A stretch of 64,000 nt of DNA from an uncultured Gammaproteobacteria bacterium (GTDB lineage: Bacteria > Pseudomonadota > Gammaproteobacteria > Arenicellales > JAANXG01): positions 372,001-436,000 of the forward strand of contig CAMYJT010000001.1 of the NCBI GenBank assembly GCA_947258785.1, read 5' to 3'. Below, one piece after another: positions 55,452-64,000 of this stretch; the first letter of the stretch is position 1, and every line of letters starts with the position of its first letter. The translations under genes were made by a program, and so were the position numbers. The notes beneath the pieces were generated by a model. The model saw nothing but the letters and a program-made list of their open reading frames with translations, ran no database searches and was not told the origin of the DNA.

Positions 55452-55490
55452 ATCAATATGCTCCATGTCGCGGAGTCTTGTTCGTTCGAT

Positions 55491-56006
55491 TTATCTGACA
55501 ATGGCGATATTGGTCTCACGTTCCACCCAATTTCCATTCGGGCCCTGGACGAGCTCTTTGACGCCGAGTTTCTCGTCGCTGATTAAAGTGACCTTTCCGT
55601 AGTTCTGTCCCAAATAGTTTCCGTGGCCGATACGGTGAACGGTGCCGTCGGGCGCACGAATAACAGCCCAGGAGGCTTCGCCCTTGGCCAGTGTGCCCAC
55701 CATACGGAGCGAGTCAAGCGGAAACTGCTCCAGCGGTTCCTTGCGCCGATTGACGTCGGGGCGCAGGCCGCTGTCCTCCGCCGTAGGTTTGCGGCGTTGC
55801 AGATTGCCGGAGGAAAACGGGTCTGTAAGATTGGTAGCGGTGTAGGTATACGTCTCGTAAGGCCGGATTCTCGGTAGTGGCTCTATTCGGGGTTTGCGAT
55901 CTTTGTGAGCGTTCTTAACAAACTGACGTAGGTCGCTGATATCACCTTCACTGCAACCGGCGATGGCCAGTACGAGCGTCAAGGGTAACACGGCGAGGCG
56001 AGTCAT
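55491..56006 (-). CDS. pilP: Type IV pilus assembly lipoprotein PilP
   Basis: Periplasmic lipoprotein linking the PilMNO inner-membrane platform to the PilQ secretin. The lipobox is LAIAGC after a short signal peptide; a disordered linker (RIEPLPRIRPYETYTYTA) is followed by the beta-sandwich domain (about 85-165: LRMVGTLAKGEASWAVIRAP). I chose the ATG at 56006, preceded by GGAGAAGG at good spacing; a GTG at 56015 would be too close to that site. It slightly overlaps no neighbour and lies 5 bp after the pilO stop. Confidence 0.93.
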   Translation of the reverse strand: MTRLAVLPLTLVLAIAGCSEGDISDLRQFVKNAHKDRKPRIEPLPRIRPYETYTYTATNLTDPFSSGNLQRRKPTAEDSGLRPDVNRRKEPLEQFPLDSLRMVGTLAKGEASWAVIRAPDGTVHRIGHGNYLGQNYGKVTLISDEKLGVKELVQGPNGNWVERETNIAIVR

Positions 56007-56011
56007 GGTGG

Positions 56012-56644
56012 TCACCTTCTCCGGCGTTTGCCCTTCTTTTTGGCCTTGGCCCGTTTCTGAATCTGGTTTTCGTCCAGATAGTGATAGGTCTTTGTTGTCG
56101 CCGACATCTTGAGTCGTTTAGAACCCTTGACAGGCGTGAGGTTTAGGTCGCCAATAGTAACGATTCTCGGCAGCGCTGCGAGGTCGCTGACGAATTCACC
56201 CAACTGGTGATAAGTGCCGCTCACGGTCAGATTGATGGGCATTTCGGCGTAAAAGTCTGCCTGTTTGCTACGCTGCGGTTTGAACGTCTCGAATTGAAGA
56301 CCGCGCCCCAACCCGGCCTGGGTGATATCTATCAACAAATCCGGCACTTCGGTCTTGTCCGGTAGTTGTTTGAGCATGACACCGAAATTTTCTTCGATCT
56401 CCTTCATCTGCTGCCGATAAGCTTCGAGGTTTATGGCTAACGCCTTCTTCTTGAGGTAACCGTCCTTCAATTTAACCTCGGTCCGCTGGGCTTTCTGCAG
56501 GCTTTCGAGCTGGTCCTTGATCACAAACCAGTAGCCAGCGAGAAGTATGAGTATGGATATGAGCGCGGCGCTCGTGATTTTCAGCCAAAGGGGCCAGGAG
56601 CCGATGTCATTGATATCCAGGTTTTCTAAGTCTCGTAAGGCCAT
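56012..56644 (-). CDS. pilO: Type IV pilus inner-membrane platform protein PilO
   Basis: Bitopic protein: short cytoplasmic N-terminus with the NPxNIG-independent helix start, one transmembrane helix (KITSAALISILILLAGYWFV, about 23-42), a coiled coil (about 44-95), and a ferredoxin-like periplasmic domain (about 105-190) containing YHQLGEFVSDLAALPRIVTI. It pairs with PilN. It ends in a basic tail KKKGKRRRR that is not typical of all PilO proteins. Operon pilMNOPQ; 4 bp after pilN. Confidence 0.93.
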   Translation of the reverse strand: MALRDLENLDINDIGSWPLWLKITSAALISILILLAGYWFVIKDQLESLQKAQRTEVKLKDGYLKKKALAINLEAYRQQMKEIEENFGVMLKQLPDKTEVPDLLIDITQAGLGRGLQFETFKPQRSKQADFYAEMPINLTVSGTYHQLGEFVSDLAALPRIVTIGDLNLTPVKGSKRLKMSATTKTYHYLDENQIQKRAKAKKKGKRRRR

Positions 56645-56648
56645 AAGA

Positions 56649-57251
56649 TCAGCCCTTCCTATCGGTGGCGATGCGTTTGCTGATCACATCCTTACCAGCT
56701 GGTTTTTTCTTGCTGGTCCGCTGTTTGATCTGCAGAGTAAACTTGCTGACCCTTGTACCACTGCGTGGTGTCACGTCAATAACATTTAATCTTGGGTTGG
56801 CAAACCAGTCTGATGCATCCAGGTTTCTCATTAGCGTTGAAATACGGGCGTTCGACTGTGCAAACCCGGCCAGCGTGATGTTGCGGCGTTTCTTCTTAAG
56901 ACTCGTGAAGTACACGCCCTTAGGGAGTTTTCTCACGATGTCGTCAAATACATGGACAATTTGAGTACGATTAGCCTGCAATCTTTGGATGACGTCCATT
57001 CGCGCTAACAGCGACTCTTTACGCTGTTTAATCTGGCGAATTTCTTTGATTTGCTTGTCCAGCTTCTTAGTTTCAGTTTTCAAATAGGCGTTGCGGTCGG
57101 ACTGGTACTCGATCAAGCTGTTCATATGCCACCAACCGTAAAACACCAACAACCCCATGACTATCCAGATTCCAATGCTGCCGACCATCAACTGCCGGTC
57201 CCGTTCGCGCCGTAGTATGTCTCGCCACGGCAGTAAATTTATTCGGGTCAT
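56649..57251 (-). CDS. pilN: Type IV pilus inner-membrane platform protein PilN
   Basis: Its N-terminus (RINLLPWRDILRRERDRQ) is the classic PilN peptide that docks into cytoplasmic PilM. It is followed by one transmembrane helix (GSIGIWIVMGLLVFYGW, about 24-40), a coiled coil (about 50-90), and a periplasmic ferredoxin-like domain with FTSLKKKRRNITLAGFAQSN. The start overlaps the pilM stop by 4 bp. The length of 200 aa is normal. It forms a heterodimer with PilO. Confidence 0.95.
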   Translation of the reverse strand: MTRINLLPWRDILRRERDRQLMVGSIGIWIVMGLLVFYGWWHMNSLIEYQSDRNAYLKTETKKLDKQIKEIRQIKQRKESLLARMDVIQRLQANRTQIVHVFDDIVRKLPKGVYFTSLKKKRRNITLAGFAQSNARISTLMRNLDASDWFANPRLNVIDVTPRSGTRVSKFTLQIKQRTSKKKPAGKDVISKRIATDRKG

Positions 57252-58306
57252 GTGTCAAAGCTCCGCATTGCCAAACCGCAAGCCACCATCATCGATGATG
57301 CGTCCATGCTCAATGTCTGTGGCTTTATTCGAGACGCCAAAGACATGCTGGAGAAGGGGTTTGCGACGTTGGTCGGTATATTCAGTCGGTCAGTAATCAA
57401 TTCATCGATATTGGCGATCTGTGCGCAGCCACCCGCCAGCAAGATCTGGTCGACACTATTAAACGGAGTCGACGAGTAGAAAAACTGGAGTGCGCGCATG
57501 GTTTCCTGACACATTGCCTCCATGAACGGCTGCAAGATATCGGTTTGATAGTTATCCGGCAGTCCTCCGACTTTCTTCGCCAGGCCCGCTTCCTCGTAGG
57601 ACAGGCCGTAACGGCGTTGGATTTCTTCGGTCAACTGACGTCCGCCGAATGTGTGATCGCGATTGTACACAGATCGGTTGTTGTGCATCACGTTCATGTG
57701 TGTCGTGGTAGCACCGAAATCCAGAATCGCAATGGATTTTTCCATACCTCCTCCCGGTAACTGACGCGCTATTAATGAGAACGCGTTTTCCATCGCGAAA
57801 GCGTCAACGTCTATGATTTCAGGCCGCAAACCGGATCTCTCTACCACTGCGACATAATCGTCCACAATCTCTTTGCGGCAGGCGGCAATTATCACTTCAT
57901 TTTCGTTGGCATTGCTCTCTGAAGGCCCGAGAATCTCGAAATCTAGATTCACCTCCTCGAGGGGGTACGGGATGTAGTGATCCGCCTCCATCTCTATCTG
58001 TTGCTCAAGCTCCTGGTCCTTCAGGCCGGTGGGCATTACGATGGTCTTGGTAATGACGTGAGACGCCGACACCGCTACGGCGACTCCCCTGGTCTTGGTG
58101 CCGGATCTTTTGACAACCCGATCCACGCTTCGGCCTACCTGTTCGACGTCGGTAATGGCGTTCTCCACCATCGAATTCTGCGGCAAGGGCTCCACAGAAT
58201 ATCGTTCGACTCGGTAGTGACTACCGCTCTTCGCCAGCTCCAGCAGTTTTACCGCCGAAGAACTGATGTCGAGACCGAGTAAGCTGGGTGAGGTCTTTTG
58301 GAACAG
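57248..58306 (-). CDS. pilM: Type IV pilus assembly actin-like ATPase PilM (non-canonical CTG start)
   Basis: Cytoplasmic actin-like protein that binds the PilN N-terminus. Phosphate-binding and hinge motifs are LLGLDISSSAVKLLEL (near the N-terminus), SIAILDFGATTTHMNV, and LLAGGCAQI. The first canonical start in this frame is the GTG at 58195, but it would delete the first 37 residues, including the conserved phosphate-1 loop. The frame is open upstream to a TAA, with no ATG, GTG or TTG. A perfect AGGAGG (58316-58321) precedes CTG codons at 58312 and 58306; the CTG at 58306 is 9 bases from it and gives 352 aa, the family's normal size. First gene of pilMNOPQ and divergent from ponA. Confidence 0.9.
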   Translation of the reverse strand: MFQKTSPSLLGLDISSSAVKLLELAKSGSHYRVERYSVEPLPQNSMVENAITDVEQVGRSVDRVVKRSGTKTRGVAVAVSASHVITKTIVMPTGLKDQELEQQIEMEADHYIPYPLEEVNLDFEILGPSESNANENEVIIAACRKEIVDDYVAVVERSGLRPEIIDVDAFAMENAFSLIARQLPGGGMEKSIAILDFGATTTHMNVMHNNRSVYNRDHTFGGRQLTEEIQRRYGLSYEEAGLAKKVGGLPDNYQTDILQPFMEAMCQETMRALQFFYSSTPFNSVDQILLAGGCAQIANIDELITDRLNIPTNVANPFSSMSLASRIKPQTLSMDASSMMVACGLAMRSFDT

Positions 58307-58478
58307 AGCCAGATTCCTCCTTTCAGATCCACGAGTTATATGCTTAATGTACCAAATTACGTTAGATTATCACAAAACTATAGACGATCGTGGTGGGACT
58401 GACAAATGTGGATCCGCCGTTTCCGGGCCAGCTGTAGTAAGCTTAGCCGGTTTCTAGACCGATTTTTCATTTATTAAC

Positions 58479-60890
58479 ATGTATTGGATGTTCCGCGGGC
58501 TGTTTGGGCTGTTCGCCATCTTGTTTGGCGTGGCCATGGCCATTGCGTTGGCGTTGGCCCTTTACACGCTGTCCCTGCTGCCGCAGTTGCCGACGATCGA
58601 GTCGATTAAGGACGTTCGCCTGAAGGTGCCGTTGCGCATCTATTCAGCAGAAGGTGACCTGATTGCCGAATATGGTGAAGAGTTGCGGGAACCGGTGAAG
58701 ATGGAAGCGGTTCCGCGGCCCCTGATCAACGCCGTGCTGGCTGCCGAGGACGATGCTTTCTTCCATCACCCGGGGGTTGATCTCACCGGTGTTGTCCGCG
58801 CCGCTATCGCCAACCTGAGATCGCGCGGTCATGAGCAAGGCGCCAGCACCATCACCATGCAGGTGGCCAGAAACTATTTCCTTTCTCCGGAAAAAACGTA
58901 TACCCGCAAGCTTAAGGAAATGATGTTGGCGTTCCGGCTGGAGCGCGCACTGACCAAAGCGGAAATTCTTGAACTGTATCTGAACAAGATTTTCCTCGGT
59001 CACCGCGCCTATGGGTTTGCAGCTGCTGCGCGGGTCTATTACGACAAACCGCTCGACCAGTTGAATCTGGCGCAGATCGCGATGCTGGCCGGATTACCGA
59101 AGGCGCCATCGAGAGACAATCCGCTCACTAATCCTGATTACGCTGTCAACCGCCGCGATTATGTGCTGCGGCGAATGCATCAGCTCGGTCACCTTTCGGA
59201 CGAGGAGTTCCGGAAGGCTAGTGGCGCCGCAATTACTGCGCGCAAGCATGTGACCGAGGCCGACGTCGTGGCTCCCTACCTTGCCGAGATGGTTCGGGCG
59301 CACATGGTCGACCGCTATGGGGAAGACGCTTACTGGCGGGGACTGAAGGTTTTCACCACTGTAAAAACAACCCTCCAGCGCGCTGCTAACCGATCGCTGC
59401 GAGACGGACTCATACGATACGACCGTCGACACGGTTACCGTGGACCAGTGGCGCATCATGCGCTCAACGATGCCACCACTGTTGAGGAAATGGATCGCCT
59501 GCTCAACGACTGGCCACGCAGTGACGATTTGATTCCTGCTATTGTCATTGAGGTGCAGGCTAAGGCCGCCAAGCTGTACAACCGAGACCGTGCAGTGATT
59601 GAAGTCGTTTGGTCCGGACTTTCGTGGGCCAAGCGATTCATTAGCCCCGATACTATATCCGACGAACCCCGAAGCGCGACCGATGTTATGAAGGTTGGGG
59701 ATGTCGTCTATGTGCAGAACACGGATAAGGGGTGGCGGCTTTCGCAGCTGCCAAGGGTAGAAGGCGCATTGGTGTCTTTACGTCCCGCAGATGGAGCGGT
59801 GTTGGCGCTTACCGGAGGATTCGATTTCTATTTGAGCAAGTTCAACCGGGCCACGCAGGCTCAACGTCAGCCGGGGTCCAATATCAAACCGTTTATTTAC
59901 TCCGCTGCGCTGGACCACGGATTTACGCCAGCGACCTTAGTCAGCGGCGCTCCGATTGTAGTGCCCGACGCCGCACGCAGCACCGTGTGGCGACCGGAGA
60001 ACTACAGTGGAAAATTTTTTGGGCCCACGCGCTTGCGTAAGGCATTGAGTCTATCTTTGAACTTGGTTTCCGTACGAGTTGTGCGTGCCCTCGGTGTAAA
60101 TGCCACGATGGATCATATGACGCGGTTAGGTCTGGACAGTAAGCGCCTGCCACGTGGCCTGTCTCTGGCGTTGGGAGCGGGAACGTTGACTCCCATGGAA
60201 ATGGTAGGCGCCTATGCTGTGTTCGCCAATGGTGGATTCCGGGTGGAGCCTTATTTCATAGATTGGGTAGAGAACCGCGACGGACAAGTTGTCGAGCAAG
60301 CCAATCCGACCATCGTATGTGGCGGCTGTATCCCCAGGCTGCCGCAAACCGCCTACAGCGCTGAGGCGGTATCGCCACGGCAAGCGTTGCGAGTGTTGCG
60401 GCCCGAGAATTGGTATCTGATGACCAGCATGATGCGCGATGTTGTACGGGTCGGCACCGGACGTCGCGCCTTGCAGTTGGGCCGAAACGATCTGGCGGGT
60501 AAGACTGGCACCACCAACGATTTTCGGGATGCCTGGTTTTCGGGTTTTAATTCCGACCTTGTTACGACGGTGTGGGTCGGGTTCGATGACGCCGGGACCC
60601 TGGGTCGTGGCGAAGCCGGATCCAGAGCAGCGCTGCCGATCTGGATCGAGTACATGCGGGTTGCGTTAAAAGGCCTGCCGGAAAAGCCGCTGCGGCAACC
60701 GGACAATGTCGTAGACCGTTTTGTCTCCGCCGAGACTGGCCTGGCGACCTCTACCACTGATCCGCAGGGCTACAAAGAGTATTTCGTGGTGGGCACTGCG
60801 CCGGCGCCATCTTCTGACGGTCCGCTGGCCGACCGGCCCCAGGCATCCTCCGCGCCCGGAGCGTTACCGGTACCTGAGGGGCTGTTTTGA
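58479..60890 (+). CDS. ponA: Class A penicillin-binding protein 1A
   Basis: Bifunctional peptidoglycan synthase. One N-terminal transmembrane anchor (about 5-30); GT51 glycosyltransferase domain with catalytic Glu90 (LAAEDDAFFHHPG) and GASTITMQVARN; an OB-like insert (about 310-420); transpeptidase domain with Ser467-x-x-Lys (PGSNIKPF), SLN (LSLSLNLVSVR) and KTGTTND. The length of 803 aa is normal. It is divergent from pilM as in pseudomonads. The next gene starts 2 bp after its stop, so it is probably co-transcribed. Confidence 0.96.
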   Translation: MYWMFRGLFGLFAILFGVAMAIALALALYTLSLLPQLPTIESIKDVRLKVPLRIYSAEGDLIAEYGEELREPVKMEAVPRPLINAVLAAEDDAFFHHPGVDLTGVVRAAIANLRSRGHEQGASTITMQVARNYFLSPEKTYTRKLKEMMLAFRLERALTKAEILELYLNKIFLGHRAYGFAAAARVYYDKPLDQLNLAQIAMLAGLPKAPSRDNPLTNPDYAVNRRDYVLRRMHQLGHLSDEEFRKASGAAITARKHVTEADVVAPYLAEMVRAHMVDRYGEDAYWRGLKVFTTVKTTLQRAANRSLRDGLIRYDRRHGYRGPVAHHALNDATTVEEMDRLLNDWPRSDDLIPAIVIEVQAKAAKLYNRDRAVIEVVWSGLSWAKRFISPDTISDEPRSATDVMKVGDVVYVQNTDKGWRLSQLPRVEGALVSLRPADGAVLALTGGFDFYLSKFNRATQAQRQPGSNIKPFIYSAALDHGFTPATLVSGAPIVVPDAARSTVWRPENYSGKFFGPTRLRKALSLSLNLVSVRVVRALGVNATMDHMTRLGLDSKRLPRGLSLALGAGTLTPMEMVGAYAVFANGGFRVEPYFIDWVENRDGQVVEQANPTIVCGGCIPRLPQTAYSAEAVSPRQALRVLRPENWYLMTSMMRDVVRVGTGRRALQLGRNDLAGKTGTTNDFRDAWFSGFNSDLVTTVWVGFDDAGTLGRGEAGSRAALPIWIEYMRVALKGLPEKPLRQPDNVVDRFVSAETGLATSTTDPQGYKEYFVVGTAPAPSSDGPLADRPQASSAPGALPVPEGLF

Positions 60891-60892
60891 AT

Positions 60893-61573
60893 ATGACGGG
60901 CCGGGACAGCCAAAGACCCAGGCGAGCGGGCCATGGTAATCGTTCGGACGAGTTCACGCGCCGGGCGGTGTGTGAGGCCGCTGCTCGAGTCATGGATGAA
61001 GAAGCCGTTCGTGATTACCGCGTGGCAAAATTGAAGGCATGCGAACGCCTAGGTTTGGATCTTCGTCGAACGCCCTTGCCGGCGAATAGGGAAATTGATT
61101 CAGCGTTGCTCGCGCGAATCCGCTTGTTTCGAGGGCGCTGGTTGGCCGAAGAATTGGGGCGAGTCCACCAGAAGGCAGCCGAGTTGATGCGATTGTTTCT
61201 GCCGTTTGAGCCGCGTTTGGTCGGTGCCTTACTGCGCGGCAGCATCACGAAACACACGCCTATCGAGTTACATTTGTTCGCTGACAATCCAGAGGATGTT
61301 GTTCGTCATCTCGCTCATCACCACATTCCCAGTGAAATTTTCGACAGGCGGGTTCGTTTCGCCGGCAAGCGTTACCGGCTGATCCCTGGATTTCGATTCC
61401 GCGCTGAGGATAGGATTGTAGAAATATTGTCCTTCACCTTGAAACAACTACGAGAGGCGCCACTCTGTCCAGTGGAGGGCAGGCCAATGCAGCGCGCGAA
61501 TATCAATGCTGTCGAAGCACTGGCGGTTCAAATGAGTTCCTCGAACAGCCGGGCCGGCAACTCGGTCGATTGA
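60893..61573 (+). CDS. Conserved hypothetical protein, nucleotidyltransferase-like, co-transcribed with ponA
   Basis: 226-aa cytoplasmic protein, very rich in Arg. A helical N-terminal half (VCEAAARVMDEEAVRDYRVA; KLKACERLGLDLRRTPLPAN) is followed by LVGALLRGSITKHTPIELHL, which resembles the beta-alpha-beta core of nucleotidyltransferase folds but without clear catalytic acidic pairs. Near the C-terminus is REAPLCPVEGRPMQRANINA. I recognise it as a conserved unknown rather than a named family. I chose the ATG at 60893; a TTG at 60887 overlaps the ponA stop. It may act with ponA, but that is inference from adjacency. Confidence 0.72.
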   Translation: MTGRDSQRPRRAGHGNRSDEFTRRAVCEAAARVMDEEAVRDYRVAKLKACERLGLDLRRTPLPANREIDSALLARIRLFRGRWLAEELGRVHQKAAELMRLFLPFEPRLVGALLRGSITKHTPIELHLFADNPEDVVRHLAHHHIPSEIFDRRVRFAGKRYRLIPGFRFRAEDRIVEILSFTLKQLREAPLCPVEGRPMQRANINAVEALAVQMSSSNSRAGNSVD

Positions 61574-61587
61574 ATGATCTAGATCAA

Positions 61588-61639
61588 CGCCCGATCCCTT
61601 CGCCAGCTTCCGGGATCCTTGGTGCAATATGCAGGCTAG
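61588..61639. repeat. Solo 52-bp terminal piece of the dispersed repeat, overlapping the topA stop
   Basis: CGCCCGATCCCTTCGCCAGC, then TTCCGGGATCC, then TTGGTGCAATATGCAGGCTAG. It is the inverse of 19506-19553 with the terminal repeat intact. On the minus strand, CTAG supplies the TAG stop codon of topA (61636-61638), just as the copy at 4929 supplies the stop of the hybrid kinase. GATCCC/GGGATC within it can pair. Confidence 0.85.
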
Positions 61640-63984
61640 CGGGCGGTAGTCTTTCTGCTGCTTTTCTTCCTGCTGCTTTTCTTCTTTTTCTTTTTAGTCT
61701 TTGCGCTGCGTAGCGGCGCGTTGGCGAGCAGATCGGTGCACTGCTCCAGGGTCAAGGACTCTGGTTCCGTACCATTGGGCACTCTGACGTTTTTCTTACC
61801 GTTGGTGATATACGGTCCATAGCGACCCCGGAGCACCTGGAAATCGGAGCTGTCAAAGGTCTTGATCACACGGTTCGCGTCGGAAGTTTTCTTGTCGGCC
61901 ACCAGTTCCAGCGCGCGCTCCAGCGAGATAGTGAAGGGATCGTCGTCCTTGATAGAGACATACTTGTTGTCGTATCGAACATAGGGTCCGAACCGCCCGA
62001 TGTTGACGGAGATCTTCTCGCCGGACGGGCTAATCCCCAGCTCCCGAGGCAGTTTGAACAATTCCAAGGCATCCTCTAGGGTAATCTCGTTCATTTTTTG
62101 ACCCGGGCGGAGCCCGGCAAAACGAGGTTTCTCATCATCCTCACGGGTTCCGATCTGGACAAACGGACCGTAACGCCCCATGCGCGCGCTGACCGGTTTA
62201 CCGGTCTTTGGATCCGTTCCCAGTTGTCGTACTTGGGCCGCCTCCGCACGTGGCACCTGCTCCTTTTCCTCTACTTGGCTTTTGAAGGGTGTCCAGAACT
62301 CATGCATGATCTTGATCCAGTCGTGTTCTCCCCGCGAAACTGAATCCAGCTGATCTTCGAGCTTGGCCGTAAACTCGTAGTCCACATACTTTGCGAACTG
62401 AGTCGACAGGAAACTATTTACTACCCGGCCCATATCCGTCGGACGAAAGCGCCGCGCCTCCAAGGTTACATAATCACGCTGCAGCAAAGTCGAGATGATG
62501 CTGGCGTACGTAGACGGCCGCCCAATCCCGTACGCCTCGAGGGATTTCACAAGGCTGGCCTCCGTGTAGCGGGGCGGTGGTTCGGTGAAGTGCTGCTCCT
62601 TACGGATTTCACTCACAATCACGAGGTCTCCGGGCGCGAGGAGCGGAAGCATTTTTCCGTCGTCTACAGACTTATTGTTGTCGTCACGGCCTTCTATATA
62701 AATGGCCAGGAAGCCGGGATTCGTTATGGTTGATCCGGTAGCCCGCAGAAAATTTCCGGTTCCGGCTTCGAAGTCGACGGATACTGTGTCTAGGGTTGCG
62801 TGAATCATCTGACTGGCGACTGTGCGATTCCAGATGAGCTGATAAAGCTGCATCTGTTCGTCGCTCAATGCGTGTTTCAGTTCGTCCGGTACTCTTGTAA
62901 CAGAGGTCGGTCGGACCGCCTCATGCGCCTCCTGCGCATTTTTTGACGTATTTTTGTAAACCTGTGGATTGGCGGGTACGTTGTCCGCGCCAAAGCGACG
63001 CCCAATGTAATCACGAATTTCCTTGACTGCGTCTGCTGCCAGGTGCACGGAATCCGTGCGCATGTAACTGATCAAACCCACGCTCGCCCCGTCGATTTCG
63101 ATTCCTTCATAAAGCTGCTGGGCGACACGCATTGTCCTCTGGGTGCCGAATCGCAGCTTGCGGGCCGCCTCCTGTTGCAGTGTCGAAGTGATGAATGGCG
63201 GGGAGGGATTACGCCGGCGCTGTTTCTTTTCAACCTTGGCTACCTTAAGCTCTCCCCTGGTGTTTTCGATCAACCGCTGCTGAACCTGGTTGGCCCGTGA
63301 CTCGCTGGTTATTGTAAATTGCTTCACCCGCTCGCCCTCGAACTGGGTGAGCCTGGCAACAAACCCCTGTCCGTCCTTGTGAAGGTCCGCTTCGACGGTC
63401 CAATATTCCCGGGCCGTGAATTTCTCGATTTCCTCCTCTCGTTCGACTATCAATCTAAGGGCCGGGCTTTGCACCCGACCAGCCGATAGTCCGGGACTGA
63501 TCTTCTTCCACAGCAGCGGAGATAGGTTGAATCCAACCAGATAATCCAAGGCCCGTCGCGCTTGTTGGGCATTGACTAAACTCGAGGAAAGGTCGCGTGG
63601 GTTTGCGACCGCATTTTGGATCGCGTCTTTTGTGAATTCGTTGAACTCTACTCGATGCACAGCCTTGTCAACGAGGGCTTTGCTCTCTTTGAGAATTTCA
63701 AAAAGATGCCAGGAAATCGCCTCGCCTTCCCGATCCGGATCGGTCGCCAGGTAGAGCGCATCCGCTTGTTTCAATGCCTTTTTGATGGCATCGATATGTT
63801 TTTTATTACGTTCGATGACTTTGTAATTCATTTTGAAGTCATGGTCGGGATCTACCGCTCCCTGTTTCGGTATAAGGTCCCGAACGTGGCCGTAGGAAGC
63901 CATGGCCTGGAAGTCCTTACCGAGATACTTGGTAATGGTTTTCGCCTTTGTGGGCGACTCGACGACAATGAGATTCTTAGACAT
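61636..63984 (-). CDS. topA: DNA topoisomerase I (type IA)
   Basis: Relaxes negative supercoils. It has the N-terminal TOPRIM domain (LIVVESPTKAKTI; Asp-x-Asp-x-Glu in ATDPDREGEAISWH), the active-site Tyr307 (LISYMRTDS), SAGRVQSPALRLIV, and the central toroid. The C-terminus has topoisomerase C-terminal repeats (GRYGPFVQIG, GRFGPYVRYDN, GRYGPYITNGKKNVR), which replace the cysteine zinc ribbons of E. coli TopA. It ends in a Lys/Ser/Arg tail (KKKKKKSSRKKSSRKTTAR). The length of 782 aa fits this subtype. The stop codon lies in a repeat element; the start is inside the window, 16 bp from its edge. Confidence 0.97.
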   Translation of the reverse strand: MSKNLIVVESPTKAKTITKYLGKDFQAMASYGHVRDLIPKQGAVDPDHDFKMNYKVIERNKKHIDAIKKALKQADALYLATDPDREGEAISWHLFEILKESKALVDKAVHRVEFNEFTKDAIQNAVANPRDLSSSLVNAQQARRALDYLVGFNLSPLLWKKISPGLSAGRVQSPALRLIVEREEEIEKFTAREYWTVEADLHKDGQGFVARLTQFEGERVKQFTITSESRANQVQQRLIENTRGELKVAKVEKKQRRRNPSPPFITSTLQQEAARKLRFGTQRTMRVAQQLYEGIEIDGASVGLISYMRTDSVHLAADAVKEIRDYIGRRFGADNVPANPQVYKNTSKNAQEAHEAVRPTSVTRVPDELKHALSDEQMQLYQLIWNRTVASQMIHATLDTVSVDFEAGTGNFLRATGSTITNPGFLAIYIEGRDDNNKSVDDGKMLPLLAPGDLVIVSEIRKEQHFTEPPPRYTEASLVKSLEAYGIGRPSTYASIISTLLQRDYVTLEARRFRPTDMGRVVNSFLSTQFAKYVDYEFTAKLEDQLDSVSRGEHDWIKIMHEFWTPFKSQVEEKEQVPRAEAAQVRQLGTDPKTGKPVSARMGRYGPFVQIGTREDDEKPRFAGLRPGQKMNEITLEDALELFKLPRELGISPSGEKISVNIGRFGPYVRYDNKYVSIKDDDPFTISLERALELVADKKTSDANRVIKTFDSSDFQVLRGRYGPYITNGKKNVRVPNGTEPESLTLEQCTDLLANAPLRSAKTKKKKKKSSRKKSSRKTTAR

Positions 63985-64000
63985 GCAAACTGGCGGCGGA

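Overview
The window looks like a chromosomal segment of a free-living or marine-type gammaproteobacterium. The evidence is the conserved order ponA / pilMNOPQ / aroK / aroB / gltB / gltD / pyrF / hemE, the priA / argS / SPOR-protein neighbourhood, and a class III (PhaE-PhaC) polyhydroxyalkanoate synthase of the type known from Allochromatium. I see no rRNA, tRNA, phage, CRISPR array or transposase gene. Nearly all coding capacity is housekeeping or storage metabolism.

Layout. 1-4.9 kb: signalling block with a GGDEF-EAL c-di-GMP protein (cut at the left edge), a LuxR-type response regulator and a hybrid histidine kinase. 5.7-10.5 kb: polyhydroxybutyrate locus, phaA-phaB-phaR leftward and phaE-phaC rightward from a shared regulatory region. 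10.7-17.0 kb: leftward polyamine pair (PvlArgDC, spermidine synthase), then SPOR protein, argS and priA. 17.4-19.5 kb: fructosamine kinase and a methyltransferase. 19.6-28 kb: an ABC transporter/AttH lipoprotein operon, a nuclease/phosphatase-fold protein, sfsA, and a NodIJ-like ABC exporter translationally coupled to a dual-specificity phosphatase. 28-40.6 kb: Mpo1-like membrane protein, DUF3179 protein, Lon, LOG-family protein, two CBS proteins, putA, hemE and pyrF. 40.6-43.9 kb: an accessory island with a coupled alpha/beta hydrolase and TRAFs-binding/TPR-trypsin protein, beside a decayed DNA/RNA non-specific endonuclease gene. 44.1-58.3 kb: gltD, gltB, aroB, aroK and pilQPONM. 58.5-64 kb: ponA, a conserved unknown and topA.

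Two things stand out. First, a family of intergenic repeats with inverted ends related to CTAGCCTGCATATTGCACC occurs at least eight times (near 1.6, 4.9, 5.0-5.5, 14.6, 18.3, 19.5, 50.7-51.0 and 61.6 kb). Copies range from a bare 41-bp perfect hairpin to about 285 bp or longer, and several supply or overlap the stop codon of the neighbouring gene. I see no transposase, so these look like non-autonomous, MITE-like elements. Second, the hydrolase + TRAFs-binding/trypsin pair with its decayed nuclease neighbour resembles the architecture of prokaryotic conflict (defence) systems. It is the best candidate here for an undescribed system. A further finding is that pilM has no ATG, GTG or TTG that includes its conserved N-terminus, and appears to start at CTG behind a perfect AGGAGG.
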